From Prunus persica (lineage: Eukaryota; Streptophyta; Magnoliopsida; Rosales; Rosaceae): 64,000 nucleotides of DNA. Below are positions 35,817-47,827 of the stretch, one piece after another; positions within the stretch are counted from its first letter, which is position 1, and every line of letters starts with the position of its first letter. The notes under the pieces were generated by a model that saw nothing but the letters and a program-made list of their open reading frames with translations, had not been told where the DNA came from and searched no databases. The position numbers and the translations under genes were made by a program. Where the stretch lies: the NCBI RefSeq assembly GCF_000346465.2, contig NC_034011.1, positions 3,929,508 through 3,993,507 of the forward strand, written 5' to 3'.

Positions 35817-38800
35817 ATGAAGCCATTCCTCTTTCCTCTGCTTGGTGGCTTTTCTTTTATGCTCCTCCTAGTTCATGCCCAGGATGATCAAACAGGTATG
35901 TCTATCTCCAATTGCCAAAAAAAAAAAAACAAAAAACAAAAAAAAAAAATGAAGAAAAAAAAGGTTGCTTTGGTTACAGTGTATAGTGTAAGCCATACAT
36001 TTTAGTAAGCACAAGACATCTAATGTGTGTGTCTCTCTTTCAGGCTTTATTAGCATAGACTGTGGCCTTGCAGAAAATACCAGCTATACAGAAAAGATGA
36101 CAGGAATTAACTACATTTCAGACGAAACCTTCATAAGCACTGGTGAAAATAACGTCGTATTGCAAGAGTACAGAAATAAGTATCAAGAGCCCTACATGTC
36201 TCTTAGGAGTTTCCCTGGAGGGATCAGGAACTGCTACAAAATCAATGTCACAAATGGCACCAAATATTTGATCAGATCAAGTTTCAAATATGGGAACTAT
36301 GATAGGCAGAATATATTGCCAGAATTCGACTTGCAACTTGGAGCTAATGTTTGGGATTCGGTGAAGTTGGAGGATGCATCAACCATTACAAACAAGGAGC
36401 TCATACATGTCCCTCTAAGAGACTATATACATGTTTGTCTAGTGAACACCGGCTTGGGGATTCCATTTATATCGGCACTAGAACTGAGGCCTTTACCTAA
36501 TACATCTTATCAAACACAAACCGGGTCGTTGGCACTTCAATGGCGGCTTGACACCGGTCACATAGCAGCTAATTTGACAGAATACAGGTGAGTACATAAT
36601 GTCCAAGGAGATGTTTACATGGTTGAATAGCTAGAATCAATACTGATGGTCCCTTGAATATCTATTTAGGTATCCAGATGATGTTCATGATCGCTTCTGG
36701 TATGGCTACTATGACGACAATTGGAAACGAGTAATTACCTCGTCCACGATTGACTCTGATGTTCACGATAGTTTCCAGCCCCCATCTGTTGTCATGAGCA
36801 CAGCTGCCACACCAAAGAATGGAACTGATGCCTTGTACATTTCCTGGATGGATTTTGATAACAGTGCAGAATATTTTGTTTACATGCACTTTGCAGAATT
36901 TGAAAAGCTCCAACCCAACCAGTCTAGGCAGTTCAACATTACTATGAATGGAGAGTCCCTTCATGAGAAAGTTGTTCCTTATTACTTGTCCTCCTCCACT
37001 ATTTACAGCACTAGAGCTTTGAGTACTGGAGGACAATATAATCTTTCAATCTTTAAGGCTAAGAACTCTACCCTTCCACCAATCCTTAATGCCATCGAGG
37101 TGTACACCGTAAAAGAATTCTTAGAATCAAGAACAAACCAAGCAGATGGTAAGTACTTTTTCCTTATACTTGTAACACAAGCTAATTTTGTCATTGTTAA
37201 TTTAGTGATATATTCTGTTTGCTTTTGAAAATATTAGTTGATGCAATCACTAGCATCAAGTCAACTTACAAAATTGAGAAGAACTGGCAAGGAGATCCAT
37301 GCTCCCCTCTAGTTAACTCATGGGAAGGTATAGACTGTAGCAATGAGCACAGTAGAATAGTATCCTTGTAAGTTCTGTGACTGTCTTACTCGAAATATTT
37401 TTAATGAATCCCTATTATGTCTTAATTATTCAATTACGGAACATATATGTAATCATGCAGGAACTTGTCCTCCAGCGGATTAACAGGGGAGATAGCTCCT
37501 TATATATCCAATCTCACCATGATACACATTTTGTAAGTATGCCTTAACTACTACATATTTGTAAAATATGCCCATAATTGGTCACAATCAGTAGTTAAAT
37601 GAGTTAAGCTGCTTATCATTTCAGAGATTTATCAAACAACAATTTAACTGGATCAATCCCAGACTTTTTGTCTCGACTGCGAAAGTTAACAGTCCTGTAA
37701 GTTATTGACTTGCTTATGGGTCTAAACCGCCAACTCCTTAGAAATTATGGTAATAGATCTATTGCATGCTTTGCAGCAACTTGGCGAAAAACAAACTCAC
37801 AGGTTTAGTTCCCGTAGGACTCATTCAGAAGAGGAAGGATGGTTTGCTATCCCTACGGTACGATTTTTTTTTTTTTTAAAGAAAGGAGGAAGAAAATTAA
37901 CAAAAAAAATAAAGAGCAGAAGTGCTATTTTGAAGTCCATCAAAATCATATCTTACTATGATTGCCATTAACAATTTTCTTTTCAGTTTGTGTGAAAATC
38001 CAAACCTATCTGGACAAGTTTCGTGCAAAAAGAAGAAGCAGAGTATCACTATTGTCTTGGCAGTGTCAATCCCTGGAATTTTCATCCTCTTATCAACTGT
38101 ATCAGCTGTTTTATGGGTGGGCTTTAAAAGGAAAAAACAACATGCCCATTGTGATGATCCTTTTGGTGTAGAGGTGATGCAGAATTCCAACCAAAACAGT
38201 TTATTGGAGTCAGAGGGCCAACGCTTTACATACCCAGAGATTGTGGAGATTACCAGTAATTTTGCATCAATAATTGGAAGAGGCGGATTTGGAGAAGTCT
38301 ACTTTGGCACTCTGCAAAATCAGACTCAAGTTGCTGTCAAGTTACTGATTTCATCGTCAACACAAGGCTCAAAAGAATTTGAAAATGAGGTAGCTATATG
38401 AAGAAGGGTATATATACTTACATGTTTGTTTTGTATTGATTACGAAGAGAGCTAAACAAGATCAACATTAGTTGTTGCTAAAAATGATTGATAGCCATAA
38501 CAAATGCAGGTTAAACTGTTGATGAGAGCTCATCATAGAAACTTGGTTTCTCTGGTTGGGTGCTGTGATGAAGGGGAGACTATGGCACTTGTTTATAATT
38601 TCGTTGCTAATGGAAATTTGCAACAGCGTTTATCAGCTGGTAAATCGATACGTATTCATATGAACTCGCTTTATGGGGATTGACCATCTATAAGCCGAAT
38701 TCTCCTTTATTGCTCATTTTCAACAAATTTTAAAGAATTCTATGGTCACTGAAAACTTTTGGGTGCAGATTTAACTTTACACGTTTTGACTTGGAAGGAG

Positions 38801-39964
38801 AGACTTCAAATTGCAGTTGATGCAGCACGAGGTAAGCACTAAAACAAAAATAAAAATGAAATGAAAAATTATATATATAATCTAGTTTCTTCTCTTCCAG
38901 TTTTGCAAAATTTAATTCTGCTCTTGTGTTCATCTTGGATCTTGGAAACATTAATGAAATAGTTATGACTAATGTATGTACATAGATATATGTACGTGTG
39001 TTTTTGTGTTGAAACACAAAAACATAGTATGTTGCAAGAAAATCGTAAAGTTAAGATCTTCATTTAGTTAACATGGCTTAAGTAATTTTTGCAGGACTGG
39101 ATTATCTACACAATGGCTGCAAGCCATCAATAGTACATAGAGATCTAAAGACTTCAAATATCTTGCTAAATGAAAATCTTCACGCCATGATAGCCGATTT
39201 TGGTCTTTCTAAAGTTCTTGCAACTGAAAGTGCCACTCATGTATCAACTGACCCTAAAGGAACATTTGGGTACCTTGATCCTCAGTAAGTGTTAATTATG
39301 CTCACTAAATTTTCCAAATTTTTAGGGAATATTGTTTTACGATCAGATCCAAATTGTAACCTTTTCATATATATGATCTGTTGAATTGAGTTATATGTTA
39401 GGTAGTCATTTTCTATAAGCCCTAAACCCTAAATCCTATTAGGTATGTATATAGTGCTTTATTAGATCAAATTATCCCTAAAACAAGTAATATCTAATTA
39501 ATTGTTTTCCCTATTCTGCCAGATATTACAACACAGGAAAGCTGAACAAAAAGAGTGATATATACAGCTTTGGGATTGTGTTGCTAGAGCTAATAACTGG
39601 TAGAGCAGCAATAATAAGAGATGTAGAAACTGAACCTATTCACATATGTCGATGGGTGAGTCCAAATTTTGAGACTATGGAAATTGAAAGTATCGTGGAT
39701 TCAAGAATACAAGGGACCTACAACACCTCTTCTGCTTGGAAAGCTCTACAAATTGCCATGGCATGTGTGTCTTTAAAAGCAATCCGAAGGCCTGATATAA
39801 TTTTTATTTATAAGGACTTGATGGAATGTTTGGAAATTGAGATGTCCTCTGGAAGAACACAAATTGTAGGGAACGATGATACAAGTTCAAGCAGCTCAAT
39901 TAGAATGGCCTCCCAAATTGAGTCAGAAACGAGTTCAAGCAGCCCAGTTATCATCTCTATATAG
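35817..39964 (+). CDS. RLK4: malectin-like LRR receptor kinase with fused exon 8-9, 894 aa
   Basis: Exons: 35817-35895, 36044-36587, 36670-37148, 37238-37367, 37461-37532, 37625-37696, 37777-37857, 37987-38389, 38510-38639, 38769-38831, 39095-39284, 39523-39964. Signal peptide to about residue 22 (LLLVHAQ), malectin-like domain, WQGDPC, three LRRs, membrane helix, kinase with [28 protein letters not shown]. Subdomain VIII reads LDPQ, not DPE. The intron that separates the membrane and kinase exons in all paralogs has lost its donor; its last bases (38144-38175) are read in frame as part of a single 403-bp exon. The C-terminus is Ser-rich and differs from the PSVR ending of the other subgroup. 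Nearest relative here is the broken copy at 15.7-17.7 kb. Confidence 0.88.
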
Positions 39965-40019
39965 ACTGCTATCATGTAAGGAAAATTACCAAACTAAATA
40001 TAAGTATGATGTTCGCCAA

Positions 40020-40112
40020 TGAGGTCTAGCCCAGTGGAAAGGGTCTTGACTTGCAGACTAATGGTCTCAAGTTTGAACTTCACGACATCTTAGTAGTATT
40101 TCAAAAAAACAC
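40020..40112 (+). mobile_element. SINE-like sequence, second copy
   Basis: GGTCTTGACTTGCAGACTAA and AAGTTTGAACTTC parallel the copy in RLK1 intron 2 (CTTGGACTTGCAGA, GGTTTGATTCC). It looks tRNA-derived, with a start like GGTCTAGCCCAGTGG. It ends in a short A-run. Confidence 0.45.
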
Positions 40113-42149
40113 CCTCCTCTTCCTAACTTTAGCGAAATATATATGAGTATTATGTTTATCATGACCAATGACCGCGAGATCATCATCAGCCACCAAAGCT
40201 GTTCTAGACTGCGAGTATTGGTTTAAGGTCTTAGCCTCACACTTGCACATTGTTATTTTCACATGAATTTGGCCTCTTGTTTTAGTTCTGTTCTATTATT
40301 GGTGTAAGGTCACTCCAAGTTTGTAATTTCAACTTTCTTGCGTACAAAAATAAAATAAAATATATTTACCACTCGGTCATATTCATGCGTTAAGTCTTCC
40401 TCCGTATTTCACAAGTCTTCCGTAGACCCACTGTCTTTCCCATGTAGGCCAAATTTTCCACAAAACTCAAAGCGAATTGGTCATAAATTGACTACAGACT
40501 AAAGACTCCGCAGATTCATGTTCCCCAATAAAATATTATTAATGAATTGTCGTACGAATTTCCCATTTCACAATTATTCGACGACATCGACCCTAAAACC
40601 TCATTTTACGCAAATCTGAAAGTTCCCTTCATGGTTATCACTTATTCAATTATTATTTAAAAAGATAAAATTGAAGAGCATTAGTTTTATGAGAAATATG
40701 AAAATTCGTGTAACAGAAAAGACAATTGCACAATACAATGTCAATATTGGTTCAACTCAAAATGTGTAGCGGGTAAGCCATTAGCTATTGGTGTAGTGCT
40801 ACTTCTCTTTCATAATATTCGGTAGCAATGGGGACAAGAAATGACCTTGGATCCCCAAAAGTTGTGAAGAACAAAATCCATGTATAGGAGCTACCTATTG
40901 AGCCCATTCATAAACACGAACAAAATCATGAAAATTTAATGGTCTTCGATTCTCCTCCTAGATATTTTAAAAAAAAGTGAAGTGAGTAAAGTTAATAATT
41001 GAAATTATTGATCAGGGACTGCTTAGAGTTGCAAATTTTCATTAATTATTAGGGAAATTTGTATAAATACCACATGAACTTTTAGGTATGTGCGTTATTA
41101 CCACCAGAAATTTTATTTTTTATTTTTACCCACCTAAATTTTATAAAGTGTTGCAATCCACCACCTATGTATAACTCCGTTAAAATTTTCATTAAGTTTA
41201 GGGTATTTTCATAATTAACAATAACTAAAAAAAATTATTAAAAAACAAATTTAAAAAAAATAAAAGAAGCGTCACAGGTGATGGAGGTCATAATCTTATG
41301 GTGATGGCAGAAATTGAGGCCTTCTAAACTTCTTGTGGTTGTGCCCTGATCTGATCTTATGGTGATCATATATGAAAATCAGCTGCACAACACCCATGAC
41401 CACATCTTCTTTCGAATGTCCTTTTTGTGAGGTCTTGACATACCTAATCTCACTAGCTCAGTAAGTGTTGAATGGCATGGAACTATGGAACTATGCTTAT
41501 CCATCACAGAATTAATGCTATCTGCAAGGAAAGATGAGCCAAAAAAAAAAGGGAGATTCACTATTATACCCAATATGGGGGCCCAAATTATAAAAATACC
41601 CTATATAAAATGGACTTTAGAAACACACCCAAAGCCCATTTACAACATAACAAAAAAACTTTTAACTTCTTATAAATTACAAAACTGCCATCAACTTCTT
41701 ATAAGTTTTTATCTTCAGTTTTTCCCCCTTTGCATTCCATTGCCTTATGCTTGATAACTTGTGCAGCTAAGTGTGTGAGTGTGCATATATGGGTTAAAAT
41801 CCATATTCCAACACCTCTGACATGTTGTGTGTTCTGATCAATATCTAGGTAAAAAGTTTTGGCATTTCTTATTCAAATACAAAATTCCTCAACCACAAAG
41901 GAAAAAATAAAAAAACTTTTAACAAATTAATCTTTTAGTGCCTAGGATTGGATTGGATTGTTGGTGTAGTTAGCGTGATACAAGTCATGATGTGTAAGTC
42001 TCACATCGGAGTAATACATACCGCAATTATCACAGTTTGAAAATTAGGATTGGTTACTGACGTCATCCATGCTACTTGAGCTTAGCATATAGTTGATAAG
42101 TGCTTTTTTTTCTCTTTTGAGGACCTTTCCTATTGAGAGAGGCGATAAT

Positions 42150-42235
42150 ATACTGAACTCACACACACAATACGGATGCTAAGACTCGAACTCAGGACCT
42201 TGCCTGGGAGAGCAAATACTCCAAATCACTACACT
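42150..42235 (-). mobile_element. tRNA-related SINE fragment, minus strand
   Basis: Read on the minus strand it contains GGTCCTGAGTTCGAGTCTTA, in which GAGTTCGAGTC is close to the pol III B box. No cloverleaf could be drawn, so it is not called a tRNA. Confidence 0.35.
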
Positions 42236-42893
42236 AGTGGGTCCTTTGAAGTGTTTTTCTTTTTCTTGATAGTGCTTGGAAGATGCGATATTAATAAATC
42301 CACTCATTATTATTAGTAGCTTAAAAATGAGGGGATATTAAAAATTAGTAGTGGTTTAAGACTGAAAAAAAAAAACTAATAGTGGATCTTTCAAGCCCAT
42401 TGACACACGCAAGTCATGATTAATCTAATGGTAAGGGATCTTTCAGCGACCTCTTCTTGCAAGGAGGATATGCATTTCAAGTTTTAACTGAAACAGCCGT
42501 GTTCTGGACTTCGGTTGTTGAGTCAACATCTTGTATTTTGGCCCCAACCTGCCAGTTGATTTTATTCTATTGTATCGATGGCTAATTCGAGGACATAACC
42601 GAAATTTCGTCATTAATTTATTTCTTTGTGAAAAAAAATATACATTTGACTTTTTAAGAATTTCCATGGTTAGGAGGACAACTGGAGGGAAGAAGCTAAG
42701 AATGTGACATGTTGTTTCACAGAAGGAAGGCTTTGAACTAGCTGATTTAAGTAGTGCTTAATTTTCTTTTTAAGAAAGATCAGACAGAGAGAATGTAAAG
42801 AGAACTTTATCTGACAGTGATAAGCTAAATGTGGTAAAGAAAGGACCAACGTTTATGTCTAGCTTAAATCTGTGTCTTGCTTCTCAAAGTTTA

Positions 42894-45800
42894 ATGATGT
42901 CGCGTACAATCAAGCAATTCCTCTTCACACTGCACCTTGGTCTTAGTCTTCTGCTCCTAGTTCATGCCCAGGATGATCAATCAGGTAGGAATATTTTGAA
43001 GGAAATAATGTTATCTATAATATATACATAGCTAATGAAGGCTTCTCTATCTTTTTGTATGTGTGTGTCTATCTCAGAATTCATGAGCATAGACTGTGGC
43101 CTGCAGAAAGTTACCTATACCGAAACGACAACAAAAATTCGCTACATCTCAGACGCAAGCTTCATAGACACCGGTGAAAGTAAATCCGTGTTGAATAAGT
43201 TTAGAGATGACTATCAACAACCCTACTGGTCTCTAAGGAGCTTCCCTGAAGGAACCAGGAACTGCTACAACATAAACGTCACAAGTGGCATCAAATATTT
43301 GATCAGAGCAAGTTTTGTTTATGGGAATTATGATGGCCAAGAAAAAGTACCCGAGTTCGAACTCCATCTTGGAGCTAATTTATGGGAGTCCATACGGTTT
43401 GAGAATGCCTCCGTTGCAGAAGCACACAAAGAACTTATACATGTCCCGCTGCGAAGCTACATACATGTCTGTCTTGTGAACACAGGCTCCGGCGTTCCAT
43501 TTATATCGGCAATAGAACTCAGGCCTTTAATTAATGCATCTTATCCAACACAAGTGGGGTCGTTGGCGCTTGAGATGCGATTTGATACTGGTCGAGTACC
43601 AACTGATTTGGAAGGATACAGGTGAGTGCCTAATCTCCTAGGAGTTAGATGATGAACATATACCTGGTCAACTCCTAATTGCTAATGAGACTGATGAAAT
43701 ATCGAAATCTATTCAGGTATCCGTTCGATGTTCATGATCGCTTCTGGAATGCCTATGACCGTGATGATTGGACACAATTAAGTACATCACAGACCATTGA
43801 CTCTGGATCTAGCAATGATTATCAACCACCTCCTATTGTGATGCGTACTGCTGCAACGCCAAGACGTGCGAATGCTTCCTTGGATTTCTTCTGGCTGCCT
43901 GCTGATGACAAGGCATCATACTATGTATACATGCACTTTGCAGAAGTTGAAAATCTACGAGCAAACCAATCCAGACTGCAATACATTACTAGGAACGGGC
44001 AGGTCTTTTATGAGTTATTTGCTCCCGATTACTTGTACACAAATACTATTTTTAGCCGTGCCGCTTTGAGTGGAGGACAATATAATTTTTCAATCCGTAA
44101 GGCAGAGAACTCTACCCTTCCACCCATCCTCAACGCCATTGAGATTTACACATTGAAGGAATTCTTAGAGTTAGAAACAAACCAAGAAGATAGTAAGTCT
44201 TTCTTCCTTACACTAGCTTTCATACTCTCAGTTTAGTGTTTATATGTATATGATTGATTTATATGAGATTTTCTGTTTGATTCTGAAAATGTTTTAATTA
44301 GTTGACGCAATCAACATCATCAAGTCAACATATAAGATTAAAAAGAACTGGCAAGGAGATCCATGTGCCCCTCAAGCTTACTTGTGGGAAGGTGTAAAGT
44401 GTAGCTATCCTCAAAATGAGTCCCCAAGAATCATATCCTTGTAAGTATGCCTTCAAACAAAGTTACCGAAATTTTCATTCCCATTCCACTTATGTGTAGT
44501 AAATTTAAATTTATGGAACATGCATCTGTAGGGACTTGTCCTCGAGCGGATTAACAGGGGAGATAGCTCCTTCTATATCCAACCTTACAGTGATTCAGAC
44601 ATTGTGAGTATATATGTCTTCCTGTGAATAAGTTACCAGAAGGCAGACAGCACATGATCAAAATTTGATTTAAATAAGTTGAGCTGTTCGTTTCAGGGAT
44701 TTATCAAACAACAACTTGACAGGACCAATTCCTGACTTTTTGTCTCAATTGCCAGACTTAAATGTCATGTAAGTCATTTGGTTACCTGTATCTGGGGAGG
44801 AAAAAACTACAAATCTTTTGTTATGAACAAAGTATGGTGAAAGATTAGTGATTAATTTACCTTTGCAGAAACTTGGAGAAAAACAAGCTCACAGGCTCAG
44901 TTCCAGGAGCACTGATTGAAAGAAGGAAGAATGGTTTTCTATCATTAAGGTGTGCTATGTGAAGCCCATATAACCTTCAAATTTTGTACTTGACTCCAAC
45001 TCACCACAACACTGTGTTAGAAATTTGATCCACACAGATACTAGTTTTCTATTTCTATTTTCCTATTTCGTTTTTAATGACAATATTAAATGATGAGGTG
45101 TTTCCCTACAAACTAGTTTTGAGAATTATAACATATGCTACAGAGGAATTTATATTCTTTGGTATAACAGATCAAAATCTAACTATTGTTGCTATCAACC
45201 ATTTTTATGTCAGTTTGTGTGCAAATCCAAATCTATCTGGAAATGTTTCTTGCAAAAAGAAGCGCAATTTTGTTATTCCCGTAGTTGCGTCGGTCGCTGG
45301 AATCTCCATCCTCTTATTATCTGTAGCAACTCTCTGTTGGGGCATTAAACGGAAAAGACAACCTGGTAAGACTTCCAAATATCTGTCAAAGTTATTTTTT
45401 TTTCTCTCTTATGGCCTTAAAAATGAAGAATTACGACTTGGCATCAGATATCGAAGTGCATTTCTTAAAATAATAATAACATTCTTCATAAATATATGCA
45501 CATTAAACTTGTGATGAAATCTTAGGAGCTGTCACAGGTGCAAATCCTATCATTGCACCAGTGGAGGCAACAAAACGACAGTTTACATACTCTGAGATCC
45601 TCCAGATCACCAACAATTTAAAGAGGATTCTTGGCAAAGGTGGATTTGGAACAGTTTATCATGGATGCATAGACAAAACTCAAGTAGCTGTCAAGATGCT
45701 TTCACCGTCTTCAGTTCAAGGGCTTCAACAATTTCATGCTGAGGCACGTTTGTTAAAATAAGCTATGCAATCATTTTGAGCTCAATCTTATATAATAAAC

Positions 45801-47184
45801 TAAGATGTTTCATTGGGGTCTCTTATCTTACAGGTTAATCTTCTGATGAGAGTTCATCATATTAACTTGACAAGCCTTGTAGGATATTGCAATGAGGAAA
45901 ATCACATAGGGCTTGTGTACGAGTACATGGAAAATGGAAACTTACAAGCATATCTATCAGGTTTGGCTGCAATTGAAACTATTCCATACCAAAATTTACC
46001 ATTGTTTAGTAACTTCTAATTGGTTGGAAAACGACCAATAAATTACGGGAGGCTTTGATTTTTTTTAGCACTAGAAATCTAAGTTCTGCAGAAACATTCC
46101 TTGATCTCCACATTATTTTTTATTTTCTGTGGATGCAGACAGCACTCCAGTTGTCTTGACTTGGGAAGGTAGACTTCAAATAGCTACAGATGCTGCACAA
46201 GGTGTGAAACTAATAAATTATCTTATACTCCTTTTTAGCTAACATCTCCTCTCTCTTTTTTTCTTTTGAATTTTGTTTTTTTTTTTTTTTTGGTGATGAG
46301 AATTCACTGATGTCTGAATATGGAAATGCAGGATTGGAGTATCTGCACTATTGTTGTAGCCCACCTATGATCCACAGGGATGTGAAATCAACAAACATCT
46401 TGTTGAATGAATATTTTCAAGCCAAACTATCTGATTTTGGCCTATCCAGAAATTTCCCTGTAGAGGATGGGACTCATATATTGACAGGTGTTGCTGGCAC
46501 TCCCGGGTACCTTGCGCCCGAGTAAGTTTTTTGTTTTCAGTCTGGGTAATGATATATCAAATCTAATCCCAACGCATTTTAAATTCTAACTAATATTAAT
46601 TTGGTATTGGTGCCCTCATCATCCTTAATATTCAAAATATTAGTAATGTCACTGAAGCAAATTAAAGATAAAGCAAGGACATGAATGAAGAAAGAAACCA
46701 TATGTAAATGGACGTTCTAGCCAAATTCTTTTGCAGAAGATATGACTTGAGTTGCATGGTTGCTTGAAGGTACAATATGTCAAACAGGCTAAATGAGAAA
46801 AGTGATGTTTACAGCTTTGGGGTTGTACTGTTGGAGATTATCGTGGGTCGACCTGCTTTTATAAACACACATGAGAGAATTCACATAAGTAAATGGGTTG
46901 GTTTGTTGCTTCCAAAAGGAGACATTTACAGCATTGTTGATCCAAGGTTAGAGAGACGTTTCAATGTTAGCTCTGTCTGGAAAGCTGTGGAATTAGCAAT
47001 GGCATGTGTATCTAAAAACCCCATCAACAGGCCATCCATGAGCCAGGTATTGGTGGAACTAAAGGAGTGTTTGGCAACCGAACTGGCTCGAACAAAGCAG
47101 AGCGGCAATCACACTGAAATAGGAAATTCCATTGAGATGATGTCTCAGAATTCAATCGCTATGCTACGTCCCTCAGTTAGGTAG
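42894..47184 (+). CDS. RLK5: malectin-like LRR receptor kinase, 13 exons, 879 aa
   Basis: Exons: 42894-42984, 43078-43621, 43717-44192, 44302-44440, 44532-44603, 44697-44768, 44869-44949, 45214-45365, 45526-45743, 45834-45960, 46139-46201, 46332-46521, 46770-47184. Two ATGs lie side by side (42894, 42897); the second gives MSRT, as in relatives. Signal peptide ends LLVHAQ, and the ectodomain opens [10 protein letters not shown] where others have GF. WQGDPC, three LRRs, membrane helix, then kinase with [28 protein letters not shown] and LAPE. The intron after exon 9 has a GC donor (GAG|GCACGT). It ends AMLRPSVR. Nearest relative here is RLK6. The satellite array begins 640 bases downstream. 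Confidence 0.92.
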
Positions 47185-47287
47185 TAGTACGTACTAAAAT
47201 AATGGGATTGGAATCTGTTATTTCAATCCTTGCAGGTTGTATTATGTATGTATTGCAAATGTTTCATAATCAATAATGTCGACCGAT

Positions 47288-47352
47288 ACCTTGGCACTTG
47301 CCGTGCGGTATGACACTGGTCCAACAGCACCTAATTATACACTACATAGGTG
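47288..47352 (+). pseudogene. Shard of a malectin exon end
   Basis: Positions 47288-47352 read LALAVRYDTGPTAPNY and then a GTGAGT donor, matching the end of exon 2 of the paralogs (for example RLK6 [10 protein letters not shown]). No flanking exons follow. Confidence 0.8.
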
Positions 47353-47827
47353 AGTGCAAAATCTCCATGTTCATGGTCAATAGATTAACTAATAACTAAT
47401 GACTGATGAAATATATATTTCTCCTGATTGTCTACATTTTGTCTATGTCTATGGTTTGGATGTCATGGACGAAAATACAACTCGGGTGTACTAGTTTAGA
47501 GACCATTGCAACAATTAAGTCCAAAATATATTAATATGGTGCTGCAAATTTCCATTGGCCACTTACCCATAAACAAGTGCCACAGTGTCACCTTCAACAC
47601 AATATCCAATTAGAGAAACCAAGTTCGTACAATAAACTCTCATCAACAATCTCACATGTTTGAGTTGAAATTAGTCCCACATTGAAATACTAGAGTTCCT
47701 TAGAGGTCTTTATAAGATTTACTCTTGCAAATATAGTAGTTTGGATTGGTCATGCAAGTGGCCAAATTGAGAGGCTTGTGTGGGTATGACCTTTAGGTCT
47801 TTATAAGACTTAATCAATACAAAATAT
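47353..47827. other. Spacer before the satellite array
   Basis: AT-rich DNA with GGTCTTTATAAGA appearing twice (about 47705 and 47793). No gene. Confidence 0.5.

Larger units (their letters stand above)
39965..42893. other. Intergenic region between RLK4 and RLK5
   Basis: No gene was recognised. It contains a SINE-like copy (40020-40112), a short copy of the recurring upstream module (40393-40480), the block 41764-42138 shared with 6196-6560, and a minus-strand tRNA-like SINE (42150-42235). Positions 40820-41760 are AT-rich and show nothing I can name. Confidence 0.55.

Noticed and set aside
42150..42235. tRNA gene on the minus strand
   Set aside because: Only a B-box-like stretch is visible; no acceptor stem or anticodon arm could be formed.
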